A stretch of DNA of 64,000 nt from JANQOH01 sp965243325 (GCA_965243325.1 CBDEUQ010000003.1:248001-312000), one strand, 5' to 3'; counted from the first letter of the stretch, positions 25,284 through 33,835 are shown. Program-made: numbers and translations. Notes: generated by a model from the letters alone, not told the origin.

Positions 25284-26762
25284 ATGTCTCGATCCTGCGC
25301 GAACCCGCCCCAAGGCGCCGCTCACGATGCGGCGGGCGACCGTCCCCGACCGGCCCCGGCGCCCGAGGCGGAAGCCCGGACGGGTTCTGGACGCGACCAT
25401 GGGCGCCATCCGGACCGGCGACGGCGGGCGCGCCGACGCATCGCCCTGGGCCTGGCGGCGGCGGTCCTGCCCTGGATACCCGGCCCGGCGGGCGCCGACG
25501 TGGAGCTGTTCGACTCCGGCGGCGCCAATGCGCGGCTCGCCGTGAACGCCGTCGCCGCGTACCTTGCGCCTGCGGAAATCTGCTTCGGCGTGCCGAACGG
25601 CGCCGGATGGTGCGACCAGGACGACGCCGACATCGCGTGGCTCGACTCGTTCATCCACGCCCGGCTCATCGGCGACTACGCCGCCGGCGCCGTCGGGCGC
25701 CTGTTCGGCGAGGTCAGCTACGTCGCGGCGGCGACGCGGGGCGACGGCGAAATGTACGGCTACACCAGCCACGGTCCCGAAGCGCTGTTCCACGAACACC
25801 TCTTCGTCGGCTGGGCCTCGGGCGACGCGTTTCCGGAACTCGGCACGGACGCGCTCAAGGTCTCCTGGGGCGACCAGCGGTTCAGGATAGGCGACGGCTT
25901 CCTGTTCGCCGACGGCGCGAGCGACCTGGGCCGGCGCCTTGCCTACTACGCCGGGCCGCGGAAGGCGTTCAAGAAGTCGGCCGTCGTCCGTCTCGACACC
26001 GGCCCCGTGGGCGGCGCGGCGTTCCTGCTCGACAGCAGGGCGGACAAGGGCGGTACCCGGCTGGCGGGGGTCGACATCGCGTATACGGACTCCGCGCGCG
26101 GCACCGTCGGCCTGACGTGGTTCGATGTCGTGGACGACGAGCGGACGCCCGAAGCGTCGATCTCCGGGATGGGCACGGTGAGCCTGCGCGCACAGGGCAC
26201 GCCGTTCACGCAACCCGGGTGGCAGCCGCTCTTCCTGTCCGGCGAGTTCGTGCGCCAGTCCGGCGGCGACGGCCGGGTCGACGCGCACGCGTGGTATCTC
26301 GAAGCCGGCTACACGATCGAGCAGGCGCCGTGGACGCCCTACGTCGGTTACCGCTACAGCCTGTTCTCCGGCGACGATCCTGCCACCGGCGACGACGAGG
26401 CGTTCAAGTCGCTCTTCTCCGGGGCGGGGCGCGGCTGGGGAACGTGGTACCAGGGCGAGATCACGAGCAACTATCTGTGGCACTCGGACCTGCGCCTGCA
26501 CCTGCTCCGCGCGTCGGCGTCGCCCCTGGACAATCTGACCTTCAGCGCCCTCCTGTACGATATCGACTTCGACGTGGCGCGGCCGGGCGGTCGCGACGCG
26601 GTGCGCGAGCTGAACGTCTTCGTCGACTGGACGATCGTCCCCGACGCCGGGCTGAGCGCGATCTTCGGTATCGCTTATCCCGACGACGCGCTTTCGCGGA
26701 CCGCCGGGTTCGGCGACGAGACGTCGCGGATGTTCGGCCTCTACGCCTGGGCCAGCTACTGA
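25284..26762 (+). CDS. Outer-membrane barrel protein (alginate-export-like), function unknown
   Basis: This is a protein of about 492 residues. A long Arg-rich N region leads into a hydrophobic export segment (IALGLAAAVLPW) and an AGA cleavage site. The mature part has many aromatic amphipathic strands (ARLIGDYAAGAVGRLFGEVSY, HAWYLEAGYTIEQ, WTPYVGYRYSLFSGDD, NFLWHSDL-like blocks) and ends AWASY with a terminal Tyr. The size fits a 16-18 strand porin-like channel. The N region is unusually long, and the true start is uncertain because no nearer in-frame start exists. The last 11 codons are duplicated on the far side of the toxin-antitoxin pair downstream. Confidence 0.7.
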   Translation: MSRSCANPPQGAAHDAAGDRPRPAPAPEAEARTGSGRDHGRHPDRRRRARRRIALGLAAAVLPWIPGPAGADVELFDSGGANARLAVNAVAAYLAPAEICFGVPNGAGWCDQDDADIAWLDSFIHARLIGDYAAGAVGRLFGEVSYVAAATRGDGEMYGYTSHGPEALFHEHLFVGWASGDAFPELGTDALKVSWGDQRFRIGDGFLFADGASDLGRRLAYYAGPRKAFKKSAVVRLDTGPVGGAAFLLDSRADKGGTRLAGVDIAYTDSARGTVGLTWFDVVDDERTPEASISGMGTVSLRAQGTPFTQPGWQPLFLSGEFVRQSGGDGRVDAHAWYLEAGYTIEQAPWTPYVGYRYSLFSGDDPATGDDEAFKSLFSGAGRGWGTWYQGEITSNYLWHSDLRLHLLRASASPLDNLTFSALLYDIDFDVARPGGRDAVRELNVFVDWTIVPDAGLSAIFGIAYPDDALSRTAGFGDETSRMFGLYAWASY

Positions 26763-26782
26763 CCGCGCTCCCCGCCCGGCTC
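26730..26782 (+). repeat. Direct repeat 2, copy A: 3' end of barrel gene
   Basis: This covers the last 10 codons, the stop and 20 bases beyond of the barrel gene (MFGLYAWASY*). It matches 27701-27753 at 47 of 53 positions with no gaps; all six differences are transitions. Confidence 0.85.
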
Positions 26783-26843
26783 CGAGAATGCCGGAGCCGG
26801 ACGCCGCGCGGGCCGGAGGGTCGCCGACGGTTGCGGGCGCGGA

Positions 26844-26872
26844 TTGAAAAAAGCCGCACTGGGTATTATAGA
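26844..26872 (+). promoter_or_regulatory. Sigma-70-type promoter of the toxin-antitoxin operon
   Basis: TTGAAA (26844-26849), a 17-base spacer and TATAGA (26867-26872) form a near-consensus promoter in a locally AT-rich patch, about 35 bases before the toxin start codon. Confidence 0.7.
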
Positions 26873-26906
26873 GGGATCATGAAAACGGGCGCTCGCGAGG
26901 GCCGGA

Positions 26907-27296
26907 TTGCAGACGTTCAAGACCAAGGCGTTCGCCCGGTTCGCCGGCCGCGAGGGACTGGAGGATGCGGCCTTGTGCGAGGCCGTCCGGCGCGCCCGCG
27001 AAGGGTTGATCGACGCCGACCTCGGCGGCGGCGTCATCAAACAGCGGATCGCCCGCAAGGGCGGCGGCCGGTCCGGCGGGTTCCGCACGATCGTGGTGTT
27101 CCGCCGGGGCGGACTGGCGTTCTTCGTGTACGGTTTCGCCAAGAGCGACCGGGAGAACCTGCGCCGCGACGAACTGGCGACCTACCGGCTGCTGGCTGAC
27201 GAGTATCTGTCGCTGGACGGAGCCGGCCTTGCGGCCGCGCAGGCGACCGGAGCGATCATCGAGGTGGAATGCAATGACCAAGCAATACAGGAGTGA
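26907..27296 (+). CDS. RelE/HigB-like toxin (COG4737 type)
   Basis: This is a 129-residue protein of the RelE-fold toxin group that precedes its antitoxin. Conserved blocks are the N-terminal TFKTKAFARFAGREGL, GLIDADLGGGVIKQRIAR, GGRSGGFRTIVVFRRGG and FFVYGFAKSDREN. Such toxins cut mRNA on the ribosome. I chose the TTG start because it gives the family N terminus (read as MQTFKTK), with AGGG 6-9 bases upstream; the nearby ATG at 26879 is in another frame. The 3' end overlaps the antitoxin gene by 23 bases. Transcription is likely from the promoter just upstream and repressed by the antitoxin. Confidence 0.85.
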   Translation: MQTFKTKAFARFAGREGLEDAALCEAVRRAREGLIDADLGGGVIKQRIARKGGGRSGGFRTIVVFRRGGLAFFVYGFAKSDRENLRRDELATYRLLADEYLSLDGAGLAAAQATGAIIEVECNDQAIQE

Positions 27297-27591
27297 GGCG
27301 CTGGCGGCGGCTCACGAAGCCGCGCTCGGTCTGGCCGAGGCGGGCCTCATGTCGAAGCGGACCATGCGCAAGTTCGACGAGATGTGCCTCACGCCGGTCA
27401 GGGAGATGACGCCGGAGGATATCCGCGCGCTTCGGCTGCGCGAGCATGCGAGCCAGGCGGTGTTCGCGCGCTACCTCAACGTGACGAAGGGTCTGGTGAG
27501 CCAGTGGGAGCGCGGCGAGAAACGCCCGCGGGGCGCCTCCTTGAAGCTCCTGACGCTGGTGGAGAAGAACGGTCTCGGGGCGGTCGCCTGA
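27274..27591 (+). CDS. HigA/NadS-like XRE-family antitoxin
   Basis: This is a 105-residue helix-turn-helix protein. The C-terminal half carries the XRE fold: EDIRALRLREHASQAVFARYL, then the recognition helix NVTKGLVSQWERGEKRPRG. The N-terminal part (MCLTPVREMTPEDI) is typical of antitoxins paired with COG4737 toxins. It would bind the toxin and repress the shared promoter. The gene order, toxin first with overlapping ends, is the HigBA layout. The pair sits alone between two copies of a duplicated gene end. Confidence 0.88.
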   Translation: MTKQYRSEALAAAHEAALGLAEAGLMSKRTMRKFDEMCLTPVREMTPEDIRALRLREHASQAVFARYLNVTKGLVSQWERGEKRPRGASLKLLTLVEKNGLGAVA

Positions 27592-27674
27592 CGGAAACCC
27601 GAGGCCCGTCCTTGAGCGCCATTCATCGCCAGCGCCCGCCCGTCAACGGCGGGTCAATCGAAAACTGAACGTTT

Positions 27675-27698
27675 GGGTGTGGGGGCGTAGCCCCACCC
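27675..27698 (+). terminator. GC-rich hairpin after the toxin-antitoxin pair (possible terminator)
   Basis: GTGGGG(G)C and GCCCCAC form a strong stem with a short GTA loop, about 85 bases after the antitoxin stop. There is no T-run, so intrinsic termination is uncertain; it could be a repeat-boundary hairpin instead. Confidence 0.35.
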
Positions 27699-27700
27699 GG

Positions 27701-27753
27701 ATGTTTGGCCTCCACGCCCGGGCCGGCTACTGACCGCGCTCTTCGCCCGGCTC
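27701..27753 (+). repeat. Direct repeat 2, copy B: orphan barrel-gene end
   Basis: This reads MFGLHARAGY* in the plus direction and matches 26730-26782. On the minus strand it supplies the stop codon (27727-27729) and final residues of ProV. Confidence 0.85.
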
Positions 27754-28935
27754 TCCTTCGCCGGCCCCGTCCCGCCCGGAGAGGACGCGGACGAGCCGCT
27801 GCCGCGAGACGACGCCGAGGAAGCGCCCGTCCCGGTCGGCGACGCCGAGCGGGCCCTCGTCGCGCAGGATCGCCGGCAGGGCCTGTTCCAGCATCGTGTC
27901 CCCGGGGATCGTCCGCGGCATCTTCGCCGCCGCGCGCAGACCGTCGCCCGCCCGCTCCGCCGCCGTCAGGTCGCGCTCCGTCACGGCGCCGACGAGGCCG
28001 TCGCCGTCGAACACGAAAGCGCGGCTCACGCCCCGGCGTCGCATCTCGTTCAGCGCTCCCTCGACGCCGTCGCTTTCCAGGCGCGGGGCCGGCGCCGAAA
28101 CGACCGTGTCGACGGTCAGCACCCGGGCGCGATTCACGTCGCCGACGAAGGCGGCCACGTAGTCGTCCGCCGGCGTCAGCAGGATTTCCTCCGGCGTCCC
28201 CACCTGGCTCAGGCGGCCGTCCTTGAGAATGGCGATCCGGTTGCCGAGCTTCAGCGCTTCGTCGAGGTCGTGGGTGATGAAGACGACGGTCTTGCAGAGC
28301 CGCCGCTGCAGTTCGATCAACTGGTCCTGCATGCCCGAGCGGATCAACGGGTCCAGGGCGCTGAACGCCTCGTCCATCAACAGGATCTCGGGCTCGCCGC
28401 AGAGCGCGCGCGCGAGGCCCACGCGCTGCTGCATGCCGCCGGAAAGCTGGCTCGGATAGGCGTTCTCGTAGCCGGCGAGGCCGACCGACTCGATCCACTG
28501 CCCCGCCTGGTGGCGGCGGCCGTAGGCGTTGACGCCGCGGATCTCCAGCGCGTAGGCCACGTTCTGGACGACGGTCCGATGCGGCATCAGGCCGAAGCGC
28601 TGGAACACCATGGCGGTCTTTTTTCGCCGGAAATCGCGCAGCGCGGCGTCGTTCAGGGCCAGGACGTCCGTGCCGTCGACGACGATGCGCCCGGCGGTCG
28701 GCTCGATCAGCCGGTTCAGGTGCCGGATGAGCGTCGACTTGCCGGACCCCGAGAGCCCCATGACGACGAAGGTCTCGCCCTCCGCCATCGACAGGCTCAC
28801 GTCGTCGAGACCGACGGTGTGGCCGGTCTCGGCCAGGATTCGCTCCTTCGCCTCGCCGGCGCGGGCGCGCGCCAGGGCATCGCCCGGCGCCGGCCCGAAG
28901 ATCTTGTAGACGCCCTCGACCTCGATCTTTGCCAT
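27727..28935 (-). CDS. proV: Glycine betaine/proline ABC transporter, ATP-binding subunit
   Basis: This is a 402-residue ATPase of the ProV/OpuAA group. Walker A is GLSGSGKSTLIRH (about residues 60-72), the signature is LSGGMQQRVGLARAL, Walker B is ILLMDEAFSALDPL, and the switch His is in FITHDLDEAL. The C-terminal 130 residues are a CBS-domain pair (ADDYVAAFVGDVNRARVL ... GDGLVGAVTERDL), which senses ionic strength or nucleotides in OpuA-type systems. It powers uptake of compatible solutes and is the last gene of proX-proW-proV. Its C-terminal residues and stop come from the repeat copy at 27701-27753. Confidence 0.93.
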   Translation of the reverse strand: MAKIEVEGVYKIFGPAPGDALARARAGEAKERILAETGHTVGLDDVSLSMAEGETFVVMGLSGSGKSTLIRHLNRLIEPTAGRIVVDGTDVLALNDAALRDFRRKKTAMVFQRFGLMPHRTVVQNVAYALEIRGVNAYGRRHQAGQWIESVGLAGYENAYPSQLSGGMQQRVGLARALCGEPEILLMDEAFSALDPLIRSGMQDQLIELQRRLCKTVVFITHDLDEALKLGNRIAILKDGRLSQVGTPEEILLTPADDYVAAFVGDVNRARVLTVDTVVSAPAPRLESDGVEGALNEMRRRGVSRAFVFDGDGLVGAVTERDLTAAERAGDGLRAAAKMPRTIPGDTMLEQALPAILRDEGPLGVADRDGRFLGVVSRQRLVRVLSGRDGAGEGEPGEERGQ

Positions 28936-28961
28936 CGCGTCCAGAAGCCGGCGGCGGCCGG

Positions 28962-29855
28962 CTATCCTTCGATCCGCCGGTGCTTCTGTATCCGCCGGCC
29001 GTAGGCCTGCGACGCGCGATCGAGAATGATCGCGATGGCCGCGATGGCCAGCCCGTTGAACAGCCCGAGCGCGAAATACTGGTTGGTGATGGCCTTGAGC
29101 ACCGGCTGCCCGAGACCCTGGACGCCGATCATCGATGCGATCACGACCATGGACAGCGCCATCATGATCGTCTGGTTGACGCCGGCCATGATGTTCGGCA
29201 GCGCGAGCGGGATCTGCACCCCGAAGAGGCGCTGGCGGGAGTTCGCGCCGAAGGCGTCCGCGGCTTCCAGGACGTCCTTGTCGATGAGGCGGATGCCGAG
29301 GTCGGTGAGGCGGATGACCGGCGGGATGGCATAGATCATGACGGCGATGCTACCCGGCACGCGGCCGATGCCGAGCAGCATGACCACGGGGATCAGATAG
29401 ACGAAACTCGGCATCGTCTGCATGATGTCGAGAACGGGCGTGACCGCGGTGCGCACCCGGTCGTAGCGCGCCATCGCGATGCCGATCGGAATGCCGAGCG
29501 CGACCGACATGACGGTGCAGACGACGACGATGGCCACCGTCCGCATCGTGTCCTCCCACATGCCGAAGAGGCCGATCGCGAGCAGGGCGACGACGACGCC
29601 GGCGACGAGGCTCCAGCGGCGCCCGGCGGCGTAGACGAGAGCGGCGACGGCGAGAATCGCCAGCCACCACGGCAGGTCGAGTAGAAACCGCTCGAACCAG
29701 ATCATGAACTGGAGGAGCGGCTCGAAGAATTCCTCGATCGCGGCGCCGTAGGTGCGGGAAAACTCCCGGTATCCCTCGTCGATCCCCCTGCGCAGCGCGC
29801 GCAACGAGGCGCGCGACAGTTCGGGAAATTCGAACAGCCATTCGGGCTCGGCCAT
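28962..29855 (-). CDS. proW: Glycine betaine/proline ABC transporter, permease subunit
   Basis: This is a 297-residue inner-membrane permease with about six to seven helices after a soluble N-terminal segment. The ABC permease coupling loop is EAADAFGANSRQRLFGVQIPLALPNIMAG (read in parts: EAADAFGAN, then VQIPLALPN). The stretches MQTMPSFVYLIPVVMLLGIG and IASMIGVQGLGQPVL are typical of ProW. It lies between the binding-protein gene (66 bases) and proV (26 bases) in one operon. Confidence 0.93.
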   Translation of the reverse strand: MAEPEWLFEFPELSRASLRALRRGIDEGYREFSRTYGAAIEEFFEPLLQFMIWFERFLLDLPWWLAILAVAALVYAAGRRWSLVAGVVVALLAIGLFGMWEDTMRTVAIVVVCTVMSVALGIPIGIAMARYDRVRTAVTPVLDIMQTMPSFVYLIPVVMLLGIGRVPGSIAVMIYAIPPVIRLTDLGIRLIDKDVLEAADAFGANSRQRLFGVQIPLALPNIMAGVNQTIMMALSMVVIASMIGVQGLGQPVLKAITNQYFALGLFNGLAIAAIAIILDRASQAYGRRIQKHRRIEG

Positions 29856-29921
29856 GTGACAGCACCTCCGATCGCGCCGGGAGTCCCCCGGGACGGCCGG
29901 AGATCGAGGTTGCGGGGCCGC

Positions 29922-30926
29922 TTACAGGGCGGACTTCACCTTCGCGGCCTGTTCCTCCGACAGCCAGCTCGTCCAGAGGTCCTCGTATTTTTCCAAGAAG
30001 TACAGCGCCCCGTCCTCACCGAGGAGCTGGTTGTCGCTCATGTAGGCGAGCACGTCGCCGGCGATCGCGTTCGACCAGCCGCGCTTCTCCAGCCAGGCGA
30101 CGGCCTCCGGGGCCGCCTCGGCGAAACTCGCCGTGACCACCGTGTACACGTCCGGCTCGACCCAGGCGTTCCGCTTCGGGTCGGGGCATTCCGGAACCGA
30201 CGTGCACGCGGCCCAGTGCTCGGCGTCGTGGGCGACGCCGAAGCTCAGCCGGTACATCGGGTACTTGCCCAGAATGGCGGTCGGTGCCCAGTAGTAGCCA
30301 AGCCACGGCTCGCCGCGCTCGTAGGCGCTGGCGATCGCGCCGTCGAGGCCCGCGGACGACCCCGGATCCACGAGCTCGAAGCTCCTCTCCTCGCCTTCGT
30401 AGGCGCGGAACAGGTTCTCGTTGACGTATTCGCAGGCCCAGCCCGAGGGGCAGCCGTAGACGGCGCCGAGGTCGGAATACTCCGGATGGACGAACAGGTC
30501 GGGCCGCTCGAGCGCGTCGTCGATGGTCTCGATCTCGGGGTGGGCGTCCTTGATGTACTGCGGGATGAACCAGCCCTCCAGCGCGCCCTCGACGAGTATC
30601 TTGCCGGCGTACACCAGCCGTCCTTCGTCGACCGCCCTGGCGAGCGCCTCGCCGGCGGAATTGACCCATGTCTCGGGGGCGATGTCGGGCTCGCCCTTTT
30701 CCGTCATCGACGTCACGGTCGGCACGGTGTCGCCGGGCACGATGCTCACGGCACACCCGAACGCCTCCTCGAGCACGATCCGGTCCACGTGCGCCGCGAA
30801 CTCGGCGGATGCCCAGTTCATGTCGGCCACGGTGACGAGGCCGCAATCTGCGGCGGCGGGCGCGGCAAGCAGCGCCGCCGCCGAGCCGGCGGCCAGAGCG
30901 GTCTTGGAAATGGAGAAAATTTTCAT
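29922..30926 (-). CDS. proX: Glycine betaine/proline ABC transporter, periplasmic binding protein
   Basis: This is a 334-residue periplasmic protein with a signal peptide ending AAPAAA before DCGLV. The sequence resembles ProX-type quaternary-ammonium binding proteins: VADMNWASAEFAAHVDRIVLE after the leader, PETWVNSAGE, PEYSDLGAVYGCPSGWAC, and a Trp-rich binding region with LGYYWAPTAILGKYPMYRL. Aromatic boxes of this kind hold betaine-like cations. The start is the ATG directly before KIFSISKTALAAG. It is the first gene of the transporter operon; high osmolarity would be the expected inducer, though no operator is evident. Confidence 0.9.
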   Translation of the reverse strand: MKIFSISKTALAAGSAAALLAAPAAADCGLVTVADMNWASAEFAAHVDRIVLEEAFGCAVSIVPGDTVPTVTSMTEKGEPDIAPETWVNSAGEALARAVDEGRLVYAGKILVEGALEGWFIPQYIKDAHPEIETIDDALERPDLFVHPEYSDLGAVYGCPSGWACEYVNENLFRAYEGEERSFELVDPGSSAGLDGAIASAYERGEPWLGYYWAPTAILGKYPMYRLSFGVAHDAEHWAACTSVPECPDPKRNAWVEPDVYTVVTASFAEAAPEAVAWLEKRGWSNAIAGDVLAYMSDNQLLGEDGALYFLEKYEDLWTSWLSEEQAAKVKSAL

Positions 30927-31248
30927 CGGCCGGGTCCCCCGAACGTGCGCGGGGACGGGCTTCGCCGGCCCCATCGTCCGCTCGACGTTACCACCGGCGC
31001 GCCGCCGCCGCAACGCGCGCCCCGACACGCGCCGCCGGACACATCCCGAATTCGGCGCAACGCTGTACTCTTGGAGTCCGTTTCGCGATCCGGCTCCGAC
31101 ACGAGCCCGGACACGACCGCCTTCCGGGCGTCGCCTTGAGGGTCGGCCGGACATGGCGGTTCGCCGGCAGCCGGCACGGCGGCCCGAAGTTCAAGCGGTT
31201 TCGATATGCCTCCGATCGGGCACTGTTTCCACGGAAATTGCGGCCCGA
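30927..31248. other. Intergenic region between the porin and proX genes, with one hairpin
   Basis: No gene is supported here. An inverted repeat GATCGGGC (31214-31221) ... GCCCGATC (31243-31250) overlaps the porin stop codon and may end its transcript. The rest would contain the proX promoter on the minus strand, but no clear -35/-10 pair was found. Confidence 0.4.
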
Positions 31249-32436
31249 TCACTTGAACAGATTGAAGTAGTACCTGACGTTGATATTGAATCGCCACTCC
31301 TGCTCGTTGTTTTCGTTCGCACCGAAGTCGCCCCCGGGTCCGACGAAGAAGTTGCCGTCCGCCAGTCCGAAGTCGGTGTACACATACGCTCCGCCCCAGT
31401 ACCAGCTGGCCCCGAGGGTCAGCAGGGAAGAGTCGTTGAAACCGTCGACCTGCTTCAGAATCGAACTCCATTCCACGTATGGCGTAACGCTGTCGAGCCA
31501 GGCGAGGTCGGACGTATCGATTCCCTCGTAGCGGAGCGACAAAGCGGGAATCCACCCCTCGGAAGCGACAAGCGCAGGCCACTCGTATGCTCCCATCGGG
31601 ATCAGGTCGCCGGTTCCCCAGGGAGTGTCGCCGGCGATGTCGTAATTGTAGTACGACAACTGGGAGACGAGCTTCATATCGGCGAACGAAGTGGTCCCGT
31701 GCACGGAAGCCGCGAAGTGATCGGCGCTGCTGTCGTCGACGTTCGTCCCTTCCAGCCTGCCGTACTGAATGGACGCGCCCACGTCTCCGCCGCCGTCCAT
31801 CGGATAGACGACGCGTAGGTTGACCTGTCCGTTTTCGGTGAAGCCGCATCGGTCGTCGCCGGCGCGACACGTCCCGTTTGCCTTCCCCCAGATCACGGGG
31901 TCGTAGCTGTAGCGCGCGCTGTCCAGGCTGCCGTCCCCGTCCCAGTGTCCCTCGTCCTGGAAAAAATAGGCGAGATCGACGTCCAGGCCGCCGAAGGATG
32001 TCGTCCATCTGATCCCGAGGTCCATGTCGTCGATGAGTCCGACGTAGAAGTGCTGGTCGAAGTACCAGCTCGACGACACGCCATAGTCGCCGGGGCCGAA
32101 GGGGGCACGGACGATACCGGCCCGCACCGTGCCGAATTCGTCCGACCGATAGCCCAGCCACGCCGTATGCATCATGCTGTATCCGTCGTACCAACGGTAT
32201 TCCACTCTGCCGGTGAGGCTGCCGTGGTTCAGGTCGGCGTTGAGGCGGTACATCTCGAGATCCACGTCCCCGAGGCCTTCGCCCCGGCGATTGTCGTAGT
32301 CGCCGAAAACCCAGTTCACCCCGAAGGCGCCGCCGATACTGACGGGACCGTCCTCTGCCATCGCGCCTGTCGCCGGAATCAGGGACGTCGTGAATCCCAG
32401 GGCGATGATGCCAATGATGTGTGTCACGTTTCTCAT
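31249..32436 (-). CDS. Porin-like outer-membrane barrel protein
   Basis: This is a protein of about 395 residues with a signal peptide (MRNVTHIIGIIALGFTTSLI ... GAMA). The mature chain has strand after strand with aromatic girdles (RVEYRWYDGYSMMHTAWLGY, SSSWYFDQHFYVGLIDDMDLG, SWYWGGAYVYTDFG) and a Phe-rich end (NVRYYFNLFK). The layout resembles phosphate-selective or carboxylate porins; its substrate is unknown. The ATG at 32436 is preferred over one 12 bases upstream because AGGAAACA precedes it as a ribosome-binding site. Lower GC than the metabolic genes fits accessory origin. An IS256 copy interrupts its upstream region 111 bases before the start. Confidence 0.75.
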   Translation of the reverse strand: MRNVTHIIGIIALGFTTSLIPATGAMAEDGPVSIGGAFGVNWVFGDYDNRRGEGLGDVDLEMYRLNADLNHGSLTGRVEYRWYDGYSMMHTAWLGYRSDEFGTVRAGIVRAPFGPGDYGVSSSWYFDQHFYVGLIDDMDLGIRWTTSFGGLDVDLAYFFQDEGHWDGDGSLDSARYSYDPVIWGKANGTCRAGDDRCGFTENGQVNLRVVYPMDGGGDVGASIQYGRLEGTNVDDSSADHFAASVHGTTSFADMKLVSQLSYYNYDIAGDTPWGTGDLIPMGAYEWPALVASEGWIPALSLRYEGIDTSDLAWLDSVTPYVEWSSILKQVDGFNDSSLLTLGASWYWGGAYVYTDFGLADGNFFVGPGGDFGANENNEQEWRFNINVRYYFNLFK

Positions 32437-32537
32437 TGTTTCCTGCATGCCGCCGAACGCCTCGTTGGCCGGAATGCGCGAGCATCCGGTGGCTTCACCA
32501 CCGTATGCGAGAGGCACACGGATTACCGCCGCCCTTG

Positions 32538-32546
32538 GCGATCCGA
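32538..32546. repeat. 9-bp target-site duplication, IS256 copy 2 left
   Basis: GCGATCCGA is repeated exactly at 33827-33835. It differs from the duplication around copy 1, so the two insertions were separate events. Confidence 0.9.
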
Positions 32547-33826
32547 GGTGACGTAAGAATTTATGTGTCAGGTGGGAAGGGGGTACTCCCTGTGGTGACG
32601 ACAACCACAAACAGGAGCACCCCGCATGTCCCAGCAAGCTGCGACGATCATGAGCCTACCCCAGGCCTTTGAGGTGGTGAAGGAGATGCAGGCAGGCGGA
32701 CTGGACTGGGGCGAGGGCTACCGCCCGCTCGGCCGCCAGGCGCTGGCCGAGATCATCGAGGGCCGGATGGCCGAGGCGGTGGATCGCTGGCTCGACAACC
32801 TCGACGCCGGCGCGATGCGCGACCGGCGCAACGGGACCTACCGCCGCTGCCTGCTGAGCGAGCTCGGCGACATCGAGCTCAACGTGCCGCGCACCCGGCA
32901 CTTCTGCCCGACCGGGGTTGTGAAGAGCTACGCAAGGCGCGCGCCGGAGATCGACCGTGCCATCCTGGCCGGCTTCGTGCTGGGGCTTTCGACGCGCAAG
33001 GTGGGCGAGGTCCTGCTGGCCCTGCTCGGGCGCCCGGTCTCGGCCGCGACGGTGAGCCGGGTCTCCAAGACGCTCGACATGGCGGTCGAGGCCTTCCACC
33101 GCAGGCCGCTGAAGAACGCCTACAAGGCGCTGATGCTCGACGGCGTGGTGCTGGCCCGCAAGACCGGCGCCGGCGCGCTCAGGAGGCCGGTCCTGGTGGC
33201 GCTCGGCATCCGCCCCGACGGCAAGAAGGAGATCATCGACTTCCATCTCGCCGTCAGCGAAGGCGCCCGCGAGTGGGAAGTGTTCCTCAACCGGCTGTAC
33301 CACCGCGGGCTCACCGGCGAAGGCCTTGAGATGATCTGCGTCGATGGCGGCAAGGGCCTGCTGGCTGCCTTGCCGTTCGTCTATCCCGGCATCCCGGTTC
33401 AGAGGTGCTGGGCGCACAAGATGCGCAACATCCTCAACAAGGTCCGCAAGGCCGACCAGGAGGCCGTCAAGGCCGATGTCCACGCCGTCATGAATGCAAA
33501 GAGCCGCCGCAAGGCCCAGAGCGCCGCCCGACGCTTCGCCGACCGCTGGCAAAGCACCTACCCCAAGGCCGTCGCCTGCCTGCGCAGCGATCTCGACGAG
33601 CTGCTCACCTGCTTCCGCTACCGGACCCTCGATGAGCGAAAGCGGGTCAGGACCACCAACGCCATCGAACGAAGGTTCCGGGAGGTCCGCAGACGAACCC
33701 GGCCCATGGGAACCTTCCAGGACCGGACCTCAATGGACCGCGTCCTCTACGCGGTATTCATCCACGAAAACAAGTCTCAGGGAATCAGCACCCCCGTCTC
33801 CCTGACACATAACTCTTGACGTTACC
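32547..33826 (+). mobile_element. IS256-family insertion sequence, copy 2 (1280 bp)
   Basis: This has the same length and the same 26-base terminal inverted repeats (32547-32572 and 33801-33826) as copy 1, in the opposite orientation, with its own 9-base target duplication. The two copies form an 11.4-kb inverted pair and could recombine to flip the DNA between them. Confidence 0.93.
32626..33819 (+). CDS. IS256-family (Mutator-type) transposase, copy 2
   Basis: This is a 397-residue protein identical in sequence to the transposase at 19842-21035, with Asp172, Asp240 and Glu348 intact. Identity in this and in the shadow reading frames means the DNA has hardly diverged, so the duplication is recent. 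Transcription runs away from the porin gene and towards the 3' end of the convergent dehydratase gene. Confidence 0.95.
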   Translation: MSQQAATIMSLPQAFEVVKEMQAGGLDWGEGYRPLGRQALAEIIEGRMAEAVDRWLDNLDAGAMRDRRNGTYRRCLLSELGDIELNVPRTRHFCPTGVVKSYARRAPEIDRAILAGFVLGLSTRKVGEVLLALLGRPVSAATVSRVSKTLDMAVEAFHRRPLKNAYKALMLDGVVLARKTGAGALRRPVLVALGIRPDGKKEIIDFHLAVSEGAREWEVFLNRLYHRGLTGEGLEMICVDGGKGLLAALPFVYPGIPVQRCWAHKMRNILNKVRKADQEAVKADVHAVMNAKSRRKAQSAARRFADRWQSTYPKAVACLRSDLDELLTCFRYRTLDERKRVRTTNAIERRFREVRRRTRPMGTFQDRTSMDRVLYAVFIHENKSQGISTPVSLTHNS

Positions 33827-33835
33827 GCGATCCGA
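33827..33835. repeat. 9-bp target-site duplication, IS256 copy 2 right
   Basis: GCGATCCGA is identical to 32538-32546. The following stretch to 34003 is AT-richer than average and holds no gene. Confidence 0.9.

Noticed and set aside
19826..33835. Composite transposon made of the two IS256 copies
   Set aside because: Each copy has its own perfect 9-bp target duplication, and the outer flanks do not match each other, so the 11.4 kb between did not move as one unit.
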